Positions 6,375-12,431 of a stretch of 14,151 nt of DNA are shown one piece after another. Within the stretch, counting starts at the first letter, position 1. Each line of letters begins with the position of its first letter. The translations under genes and the position numbers were made by a program. Source of the stretch: UBA5399 sp964592125 (GTDB lineage Bacteria > Bacillota > Clostridia > Christensenellales > Christensenellaceae); NCBI GenBank assembly GCA_964592125.1, contig CAZQBV010000078.1, positions 1 through 14,151 on the forward strand, written 5' to 3'. The notes beneath the pieces are model-generated. The model had not been told where the DNA came from and searched no databases. It saw only the letters and a program-made list of their open reading frames with translations.

Positions 6375-7676
6375 TTAATTTGCGTACTCTTCCGCCACCC
6401 GCATTGCCAGCTTCTCCCATTCCCACAGGCTTTTCGGGTTGTAGCTCACCGTGGAAATATCCTTCATTATCAGCTCCACATGGCAGCCTTTCGCACTGTC
6501 TAAAAAGTCTCTCAGCTGCTTTTCCGCCTCTGCCATATCCAACGTGCTGGATGTGAAAATGGCCGGATTGGGCTTGCGGCTCATCACATAGTCTGTACCT
6601 ATCTGCTCCACCACCTGCTCTGTATTGCACCAAGGAGAAACCGAAACTTTGCGCAGGTTTGGTATTTTACGCAATATGTCCACCTTCTTGTCCAGCGGCT
6701 CGCAGCAGCCATAATAGGTAAGGCCAAAGCGCTCCAGCCACCTCATGTCGTGCTGCACGGCAAACTCCCAATGCATATCCGGAGAAACACTGGAGAAGAT
6801 TTGTGCGTTGGAGCACCCCCACATATTGTGTGGCTTCACATGCTGAGGGTTATAGTCCTGCCCCGGCAATGCCGATACATAGCCATAGCCGCCCGAGCCA
6901 ATGCGGGTGTTGTTGCAGTCTAGGGAAAGCAAATTTTGCTGTTCCAGTTGATCCAGCTCTGTCATCCATGCATCCACCATGCGGTTGTAGGCCTGATGCA
7001 CCATTTCCGGCCGCATCACCAAATCCATCATGGCTTCCTCTATGCCCCACCAGCGAATTAAAAAATCCCATGGGGTATACCAAATATGCGTTTGCCCCAC
7101 CAGCTTTACATCCACAATACCTTCAAACAAATCCTGCATGGCGGCATAGCGGTATTCCGTAGCTTTTTGCATATAGGTAATTTTAGGGAGCTTTATTTTC
7201 TCTATGTCTTCGGGTTGCTTTATCTGCACTTCAAAATGACGGGAATAAATTTCGTTCTCTGCATCGGTATGGGCGGTTTCCACTTTTTCCAATATACCAA
7301 AATCCGTACTGTGAAATACCTTTGGGCATTCCATATATTCACTTACAATCATGTCGCCCGGCATATGCGCATGCTGGTAAATGGTGCGCCGAAGGCTTTG
7401 CTCCAGCTCTCTTGCCCAACTGTGCTGGCATTGCAATGTCAGTTCTCCATCCACATCCATCTCGTGCCAAGGTATTTCGTTTATCCACACCATAGGCCGC
7501 TTAGATTTTAGATCGTTCAAGTCGCGCCACAGCTTGTCTTTGCCGCTCTGCTTGTCCTGCTGCCCCAGCTGCGCATACGTTTCACCCAATTTTCGCAATA
7601 TAGCTTTGTCTGTTTGGTTCAGTACAATTTCTTCTTCCACTGGCACTGGCGTGCTGTGGCTGGGATCGTGTAGCAT
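6375..7676 (-). CDS. URO-D-like protein, divergent long form (second of three)
   Basis: A 433-residue relative of the uroporphyrinogen decarboxylase superfamily and the longest of the three here. The N-terminal third carries DLKSKRPMVWINEIPW (55-70), a segment I associate with a large-form URO-D-like subfamily seen in gut Clostridia. The position of the H-x-C-G metal motif reads Y322-G-C324-C325-E326, so the His is lost and a Cys pair is present. Near the C-terminus is ELIMKDISTVSYNP (401-414) instead of a Cys-containing strand. No heme-enzyme arginine motif, signal peptide or corrinoid motif is visible. GAGGT precedes the ATG. Gaps to its neighbours are 51 and 38 bases. Its metal site, if any, must differ from that of its two neighbours, so it may act on another substrate or form a mixed complex. 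Function unknown. Confidence 0.75.
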   Translation of the reverse strand: MLHDPSHSTPVPVEEEIVLNQTDKAILRKLGETYAQLGQQDKQSGKDKLWRDLNDLKSKRPMVWINEIPWHEMDVDGELTLQCQHSWARELEQSLRRTIYQHAHMPGDMIVSEYMECPKVFHSTDFGILEKVETAHTDAENEIYSRHFEVQIKQPEDIEKIKLPKITYMQKATEYRYAAMQDLFEGIVDVKLVGQTHIWYTPWDFLIRWWGIEEAMMDLVMRPEMVHQAYNRMVDAWMTELDQLEQQNLLSLDCNNTRIGSGGYGYVSALPGQDYNPQHVKPHNMWGCSNAQIFSSVSPDMHWEFAVQHDMRWLERFGLTYYGCCEPLDKKVDILRKIPNLRKVSVSPWCNTEQVVEQIGTDYVMSRKPNPAIFTSSTLDMAEAEKQLRDFLDSAKGCHVELIMKDISTVSYNPKSLWEWEKLAMRVAEEYAN

Positions 7677-7714
7677 ATTGTTACCTCTTCCGTTTTCAGT
7701 TTTATTAGTTTTTT

Positions 7715-7730
7715 ATGGGGATTGGTATTA
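7715..7730. repeat. Single arm of the dispersed TATACCAAT repeat
   Basis: On the minus strand the sequence from the stop codon of the first URO-D gene reads TAATACCAATCCCCAT. This matches the outer end of the inverted-repeat elements at 1609-1767 and 8924-8981. I cannot find its partner arm nearby, so it may be a decayed or solo copy. Confidence 0.5.
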
Positions 7731-8810
7731 TTTTACACCCGTTTGTCCAAAATTTCCAACACCATATTTTCGTGCCTCGTCAAACATGGCAATAATATTT
7801 TCCGCGGGAATTTCGGGCAGTATATAGTCGTGGCTGGCTGCCACAATATAGCGCCCATATTGCCCCAGCAAATCAATCATACGCCGCGTTTCATCCCGCA
7901 CCTGTTGCGGCGTAGCATAAGACAACAGCTCATTTTCGTCTATGCCGCCAAAGAACACGCAATTGTCCCGAAATTCTTTCACCAGTTGTTCCGGCTGCAT
8001 GTGCTCTGCATTCACCTGTATGGGGTTAATTGCATCCGCGCCTATGTCTATCAGGTCGCCAATAATTTCGCTAATATCCCCGCAGGAGTGCACCGCAGTA
8101 ACACACCCATATCGCTTTGCCTGCTCAAACAGCTTGGCTACATAGGGCTTGTAAAACTTGCGCCACATATCCGGCGCCATCAACAACGCACGTTGGGAGC
8201 CAAAATCGTTTCCTATAAAATACATGTCTATCAGGCCGGGGTTGGCCTCAAATGTGCGCCTGTCCAATTCGTAATAAAAGGAAAAGCACTTTTCTATGAT
8301 AGCCTCGCAAACAGCGGGGTTTACATACATATTCACAAAAAATTCTTCCATGTCCATCAGTTCTGTAGAATCATGAAAGAACGGTGACCAGCAGCCACCA
8401 ATCAGGCAATAGTCCTTTGCCCAAATAATTTCTTCCTCTGTTATTTTCACATCATAATCATCGGGATTTTCAAATTTTTGATAGCTTTCCACTTGGGCTA
8501 CCGTTTCCACACCATCCAGCGGATGGGTAAGCGCCTGCCCATAGTGCACGCCACCGCGCACCACACCCCACGCACCCATTTCTCTTCCATCACTGTACTT
8601 TTCGCGTGGTGAGCCAATGTATTTTGGCCGTACTGTTTTATAGTCCAGTTCCAGTTTTGTGTAAAGCGCGTCCTCTTCGTCATTTGCATTCAGTGCAAAA
8701 ACCAAGTTTGCTGTTGTTTCGGGTGCGCCACCATACCACATGGGGAAGCGATCCATATTTTTTCTGTGAAAGGGGGCAAGCGCCCTTTCCTTATGTGTCA
8801 TTTTGTCCAT
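7728..8810 (-). CDS. URO-D superfamily protein, MtaA/CmuA-like (first of three)
   Basis: A 360-residue URO-D superfamily protein. It has the metal motif H241-S-C243-G-D, then GADAINPIQ (257-265) and FFGGIDEN (286-293), typical of MtaA/CmuA relatives. The third Cys of MtaA is missing; the matching strand reads YIVAASHDYILPE with H327 as a possible substitute ligand. The N-terminal MDRFPMWYGGAPE replaces the heme-enzyme arginine motif. No corrinoid domain is attached. The frame opens at 8846, but the start at 8810 was chosen because GGAG lies seven bases ahead of it; the Met at 8816 sits only one base from that site. It is the first catabolic gene after the importer, 168 bases from the binding-protein gene, across two hairpin structures. 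Its stop codon is the first three bases of a repeat arm. Role unknown; methyl transfer is inferred from family. Confidence 0.8.
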   Translation of the reverse strand: MDKMTHKERALAPFHRKNMDRFPMWYGGAPETTANLVFALNANDEEDALYTKLELDYKTVRPKYIGSPREKYSDGREMGAWGVVRGGVHYGQALTHPLDGVETVAQVESYQKFENPDDYDVKITEEEIIWAKDYCLIGGCWSPFFHDSTELMDMEEFFVNMYVNPAVCEAIIEKCFSFYYELDRRTFEANPGLIDMYFIGNDFGSQRALLMAPDMWRKFYKPYVAKLFEQAKRYGCVTAVHSCGDISEIIGDLIDIGADAINPIQVNAEHMQPEQLVKEFRDNCVFFGGIDENELLSYATPQQVRDETRRMIDLLGQYGRYIVAASHDYILPEIPAENIIAMFDEARKYGVGNFGQTGVK

Positions 8811-8817
8811 TTTCATT

Positions 8818-8823
8818 CTCCTT
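8818..8823 (-). promoter_or_regulatory. Ribosome binding site fixing the first URO-D gene start
   Basis: Minus-strand AAGGAG is seven bases ahead of the ATG at 8810-8808. It rules against the longer frame from 8846, which would contain this site inside the coding region, and against the Met at 8816, one base away. Confidence 0.65.
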
Positions 8824-8857
8824 GCGGAACATGGTTTTTTCTGCATAGCAGGGCATC

Positions 8858-8879
8858 GGCGCCCCTTTTACAGGGCGCC
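8858..8879 (-). other. GC-rich stem-loop between binding protein and URO-D genes
   Basis: GGCGCCC (8858-8864) and GGGCGCC (8873-8879) form a perfect 7-base-pair stem with an 8-base loop. No T-run follows on either strand, so it is not a standard terminator. Hairpins after a binding-protein gene often shield its mRNA from 3' decay and raise its level over downstream genes; that role is inferred here. Confidence 0.6.
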
Positions 8880-8923
8880 AGTTTCCCCACTCTATGTAAG
8901 TTTTTTTTATATAGGGATTGTTT

Positions 8924-8981
8924 TTATACCAATCTCAACAAAAAGTGGTTCTTACCGCTTTTTTATTTGAGATGAGTATTA
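8924..8981. repeat. Long palindromic hairpin at the binding-protein stop codon
   Basis: The left arm (8924-8945, TTATACCAATCTCAACAAAA..) and right arm (8958-8981) pair over about 25 imperfect base pairs. The centre AGTGGT-TCTT-ACCGCT closes in a tetraloop flanked by A and T runs, so it could act as a weak two-way terminator. The right end contains the TAA stop of the binding-protein gene. It shares its ends with the element at 1609-1767. Just outside, 8898-8920 resembles a decayed further arm (TATAGGGATTG). Confidence 0.65.
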
Positions 8982-10301
8982 CCATTGCGTGGGATAGAAG
9001 TCTTCCACATTGTCTTTGGTAATCATGTCTGTAGTTAGGTAGCCAACAGGCAACACCTCTTTGCCAGAGAACCATTCTGCCACAGTGCGGGCACTTAGGC
9101 CTGCGTCGCCTTCTGCCGACTGATAGTTGATAATCAGCATATCGCCACTCTTCACCAAGTCTTGACCGGTTTTGGAGTTGCCCGCGCCCACTATCAGTAT
9201 GTCCTCGCGGCCAGATTCTTTTACTGCATCCACTGCGCCAATGGCCTGTGTGGAGTCGTCTGCTACAAATATTGCTTTCAGCTTATCGCCAAAGCGTGTA
9301 ATCCAATCCGCAACCACCTGCTTCACCTTGGCCGCTTCAAATCCGGGAGACTGTATATCCAATGTTTCAATATTAGGATATTTTGCGGCAAACTCTGTAA
9401 TTGGGCCATAAGTACGTGCATAGTATGGGGATGTACCCACGTTATGTGTTACATAGGCAATGCCGCCTTCGCCATTCATTGCTGTGCCCAATGTATCGGC
9501 CAGCTGTCTCATCTGTGCCCAATCGTCTGGGCCAGTCCATGCCACCATGTACTGCATCGCATCGGAAGTTGTTAGCGTATTTGAACCAAACGCAGGAATG
9601 CCTGCTTGTGTAATTTTACGGAATTGCTGAGTTGCATTTTCTGCACTCAACGGAATTAATACAATTGCATCTGGTTTTGCATTGATCGCCTGCTCTATCA
9701 GCTGATCCTGCAGTGCCTGATCCCAGTTGGGGGACTGCACTTCCACGGTCATGCCCAATGCTTCACATGCTTGCTTCATGCCCTTTTCGTAAGCAGTTGT
9801 CCATGCGTGGTCTCCATGCACAATTACAATAATATGTTTGCCCGCGGGGCCATCTCCGGGCGATGCGGGAATTTCTTCCGATTTCGCACCTGCGTCCCAG
9901 CCAACGTATTCCATGTCGTAATACCTGCCCGCATCAGTTTCCGGTAAGGCTTGCGGATCTGCCGGACGCTCTGGGAAAGGTTTTTCAATGGGATCGGGCA
10001 TCAATTGCTTGCCATCTGTTGTCATCTGCTCTGCAATGGCTTTGGCAATAATATCATTTTCTTCACCTGCATTTGGTGCTGCTTCTTCCGCTAGTGCCGA
10101 AGGCTCTGCCGCATCTACCGGTTCTTCTGCCGTTGCGGGTGGTTCTGTTGCTGCAGGCTCTGCTGCTGCGGGCGCTTCCGTTGCTGCGGGTTCTGCTGCT
10201 GCAGATGCTTCCGCTGCCGGTGCCGGTGCCGGTGCCGCGCATGCCACTAGGGCAAATGCCAGTACCAGAACCAGTGCTGTAATTGTTAGTACTTTTTTCA
10301 T
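8979..10301 (-). CDS. Sugar ABC transporter substrate-binding lipoprotein (ribose/CUT2 type)
   Basis: A 440-residue extracellular, membrane-anchored binding protein that captures the sugar for the importer. Residues 1-20 are a lipoprotein signal peptide (MKK, then a hydrophobic core) with lipobox LVAC and the lipidated C21. Residues 21-76 form an Ala/Pro/Glu/Thr linker that includes an 11-residue tandem repeat. Residues 77-154 are an extra segment that I do not recognise from simple RbsB-type proteins. From about 155 a periplasmic-binding-protein type 1 domain begins (KHIIVIVHGDHAWTTAYEKG), with DAIVLIPLSAE (211-221) and AIFVADDS as typical strands. RbsB proteins usually have about 300 residues, so linker and extra segment explain the length. 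GGAGG precedes the ATG. The gene follows the second permease by 49 bases. The ligand cannot be read from sequence; neighbours point to a pentose or 6-deoxyhexose, perhaps modified. Confidence 0.9.
   Translation of the reverse strand: MKKVLTITALVLVLAFALVACAAPAPAPAAEASAAAEPAATEAPAAAEPAATEPPATAEEPVDAAEPSALAEEAAPNAGEENDIIAKAIAEQMTTDGKQLMPDPIEKPFPERPADPQALPETDAGRYYDMEYVGWDAGAKSEEIPASPGDGPAGKHIIVIVHGDHAWTTAYEKGMKQACEALGMTVEVQSPNWDQALQDQLIEQAINAKPDAIVLIPLSAENATQQFRKITQAGIPAFGSNTLTTSDAMQYMVAWTGPDDWAQMRQLADTLGTAMNGEGGIAYVTHNVGTSPYYARTYGPITEFAAKYPNIETLDIQSPGFEAAKVKQVVADWITRFGDKLKAIFVADDSTQAIGAVDAVKESGREDILIVGAGNSKTGQDLVKSGDMLIINYQSAEGDAGLSARTVAEWFSGKEVLPVGYLTTDMITKDNVEDFYPTQW
10137..10202 (-). repeat. 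33-base tandem duplication in the lipoprotein linker
   Basis: Residues 34-44 (AAAEPAATEAP) and 45-55 (AAAEPAATEPP) of the binding protein are an almost exact tandem repeat, also seen in the DNA as two adjacent 33-base units rich in GCTGCTGC. Replication slippage could lengthen or shorten the linker in whole units without breaking the frame. Confidence 0.8.
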
Positions 10302-10327
10302 GTTTATTCCTCCTATTTTTATGTTGC

Positions 10328-10343
10328 TAAGGCTTTCGCCTTA
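10328..10343 (-). other. Small GAAA-tetraloop hairpin between permease and binding protein
   Basis: On the minus strand TAAGGC-GAAA-GCCTTA forms a six-base-pair stem capped by a GNRA loop in the 49-base gap after the permease stop codon. It has no T-run. It may be a processing or stability element that separates binding-protein mRNA from the upstream part. Confidence 0.5.
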
Positions 10344-10350
10344 AATTGAT

Positions 10351-11385
10351 CTATAGTTTGCTTTTGCCTGTTTCCTGCATGTACTTGTTCACAAGATCGG
10401 GGCGTATGCCAATTGTTTTTTGCTTTACATATTTTCCAAACGTTTCGTACAGTACACAGAATGCCAGCGCAATACCAATGAACAAAATTTGTATCTCAAA
10501 CTTGCCCACCAGCGTGGTAAGCACACCAAACATGGCAACAATAGCAATAATGGATATAAAGGTATTCAGCACACTGCCCTTGCCACCACTGATATCTGTA
10601 CCACCAATGATAGTGGCCGTTAGTGCCACCATCAGTGGCGCAATGCCTTTTTCACCCAAGGTAGGTGTGGCGGTTCCCTGCGACACGCCAAACAGCGCAC
10701 CGCCTAGGCCACAAACAATGCCCGAAAGCATAAAGATCAGTATGGTGTTTCTGTCGCTTTTTATACCGGCCAGCCAAGCCGTTTCCAAATTGCCGCCCAG
10801 CATGTATACATTTCTGCCAAAACGTGTTTTGCTTAGCAATACCACAAAGAAGATGACTGTGGCCAGTGTGATGGCAAACTTAAGCGTAAAGGGCAAAAAC
10901 GATGGACTGGCATTCAAAGCATCTGTCAGCTCAAAATCACCTTTCACACTAATTTCCGCACCGTTGCTGTAAATATACATCAAGCCTTTCAGCACAAACT
11001 GTGTACCCAATGTGGCAATAAAGGAGTGTATTTTGGCCTTTGCCACCAGCACGCCATTGAACAGACCCACCAGCGCGCCCACGCCTATGGCGACCATAAA
11101 GGCCACCGGCCATGGCAAGCCGGACAGTGTTTTCATGCCCAACACCAGCATGGCACCCATTGTGGCCATAGCTCCCACAGACAAATCCATATGCCCGGCT
11201 ATCATACACAGCGTAAAGCCAATGCCTATGAATGTATACAGCGAGGAACTTGCCAGTATCGATGTAAAATTATACATATTAAAGAAGTTTTTTGCAAATA
11301 TTCCGGCAATCAAAACTGCCGCCAGAAAAAAGTATGCTCTATATTCGTTCACGAATCCAGCGTTTATTTTCTTTGCTTTATTCAT
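10351..11385 (-). CDS. Sugar ABC transporter permease 2 (RbsC/BPD_transp_2 family)
   Basis: A 344-residue, highly hydrophobic inner-membrane protein with roughly eight to ten membrane segments, forming half of the translocation channel. It carries the canonical family motif AGHMDLSVGAM (63-73), a cytoplasmic coupling loop GRNVYMLGGNLETAWLAGI, and the C-terminal GGTDISGGKGS. Length is typical (RbsC about 320). Its ATG shares one base with the stop codon of the other permease (TAATG), so translation is likely coupled. It pairs with the product of 11385-12431 as a heterodimer; ribose-type systems often have one permease, so two distinct ones mark a variant of the CUT2 family. Its Leu/Val-rich C-terminal half is followed by a basic tail. 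Confidence 0.93.
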   Translation of the reverse strand: MNKAKKINAGFVNEYRAYFFLAAVLIAGIFAKNFFNMYNFTSILASSSLYTFIGIGFTLCMIAGHMDLSVGAMATMGAMLVLGMKTLSGLPWPVAFMVAIGVGALVGLFNGVLVAKAKIHSFIATLGTQFVLKGLMYIYSNGAEISVKGDFELTDALNASPSFLPFTLKFAITLATVIFFVVLLSKTRFGRNVYMLGGNLETAWLAGIKSDRNTILIFMLSGIVCGLGGALFGVSQGTATPTLGEKGIAPLMVALTATIIGGTDISGGKGSVLNTFISIIAIVAMFGVLTTLVGKFEIQILFIGIALAFCVLYETFGKYVKQKTIGIRPDLVNKYMQETGKSKL

Positions 11386-12431
11386 TATGCCCTACCCAAC
11401 TTTCTTTCTGAATTTGTGTTTAGCCACACAATAAACAGGAACACAATACCCTGAACCAACCATTGGTTAAATGTGGGAATACCCATTAGTGTCATTATGT
11501 TATTCAGCATACCCAGCACCAGCACGCCACCAAACACGCCCACAATAGTGCCCTTGCCGCCTGCCAGTGTCATTCCACCCAGCAGCACCGCCGTTAGACA
11601 GGCAAAGTCGTAGCCCTCGCCGTTGGAATACACCCCCAGCTTGGTAAGCGATGCGTAAAATATGCCTGTAATGGCTGCACAGAAGGAGCAGAAAACGTAT
11701 GCAAATATAATGGTTCTCACACAGTCCACGCCGGAAATTCGAGCCGCCTCGTAGTTGGAACCCACCATTTTCAGCTTGTTTCCAAATTTGGTACGGGTAA
11801 GCAAAAAGTGCGCAACTACAAACAATACCACCATTACAATAACCATTAGCGGTACATTTCCGCCAAAGTATGATGTTCTTGCCAAAGAGGTAAACTGCTC
11901 TGCTGCTTTTTGCGCTGCAATGTTTTCGCCAGCCACCACATCGGGATATATCTGTGTACCGCCCAGTGCCACACGCACCACACCGGAAAGCACCAAGTTG
12001 AATGCCAAAGTCCAAATAATGGGATTCGCGCGAAATTTACCTATAATAACGCCGTTTACCACACCCACCAATGTACCGCCCAAAACACCCACAATCAGGC
12101 TAACTGCCAACCCGTAGGGCACCAGTTGCACTGCCAATATTCCAGAAAGCGCAATGGTCATAGGCAGCGACATATCGTTGAAGTTTGCGGAATACACCAC
12201 AAATGCCAGCCCCGCACAACTTATTCCCGTAAGCGATACCGCCTGCAGGATAGAGCGTATATTTTCTATAGAAACAAAGGATGTAGGGCTAATAATAACA
12301 CCCACAATCAGCAACAAAACCACCGCAATATAAATGCCTACCTTGTTAATAAACAAAGTTGCTTTGTTTACATCCGTCTTCCTAATATCCTGTGCTACTT
12401 TTACTGTTCCCGTGCCTTCCCTGTTTGTCAT
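11385..12431 (-). CDS. Sugar ABC transporter permease 1 (RbsC/BPD_transp_2 family)
   Basis: A 348-residue multi-span membrane protein of the same family as its neighbour. The charged N-terminus (1-30) precedes the first membrane segment at about 31-48. The coupling loop GNKLKMVGSNYEAARISGV (217-235) and C-terminal GGMTLAGGKGTIVGVFGG (285-302) are typical. The usual G-x-DLSVG motif is altered to NFNDMSLP (83-90), while the partner permease keeps the canonical form, so the two halves are specialised. The ATG overlaps the ATPase stop by four bases (ATGA), and the gene ends in a TAATG overlap with the next permease, giving a tightly coupled operon. Confidence 0.93.
   Translation of the reverse strand: MTNREGTGTVKVAQDIRKTDVNKATLFINKVGIYIAVVLLLIVGVIISPTSFVSIENIRSILQAVSLTGISCAGLAFVVYSANFNDMSLPMTIALSGILAVQLVPYGLAVSLIVGVLGGTLVGVVNGVIIGKFRANPIIWTLAFNLVLSGVVRVALGGTQIYPDVVAGENIAAQKAAEQFTSLARTSYFGGNVPLMVIVMVVLFVVAHFLLTRTKFGNKLKMVGSNYEAARISGVDCVRTIIFAYVFCSFCAAITGIFYASLTKLGVYSNGEGYDFACLTAVLLGGMTLAGGKGTIVGVFGGVLVLGMLNNIMTLMGIPTFNQWLVQGIVFLFIVWLNTNSERKLGRA

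Noticed and set aside
5178..8810. Heme-pathway uroporphyrinogen decarboxylase (HemE)
   Set aside because: None of the three proteins has the N-terminal substrate arginine motif, and no other heme gene is present.
8898..8945. Internal promoter for the URO-D genes (minus-strand TTGAGA with TATATA)
   Set aside because: The spacing is 19 bases and the -10 match is poor; the sequence is better explained as part of the palindromic repeat.
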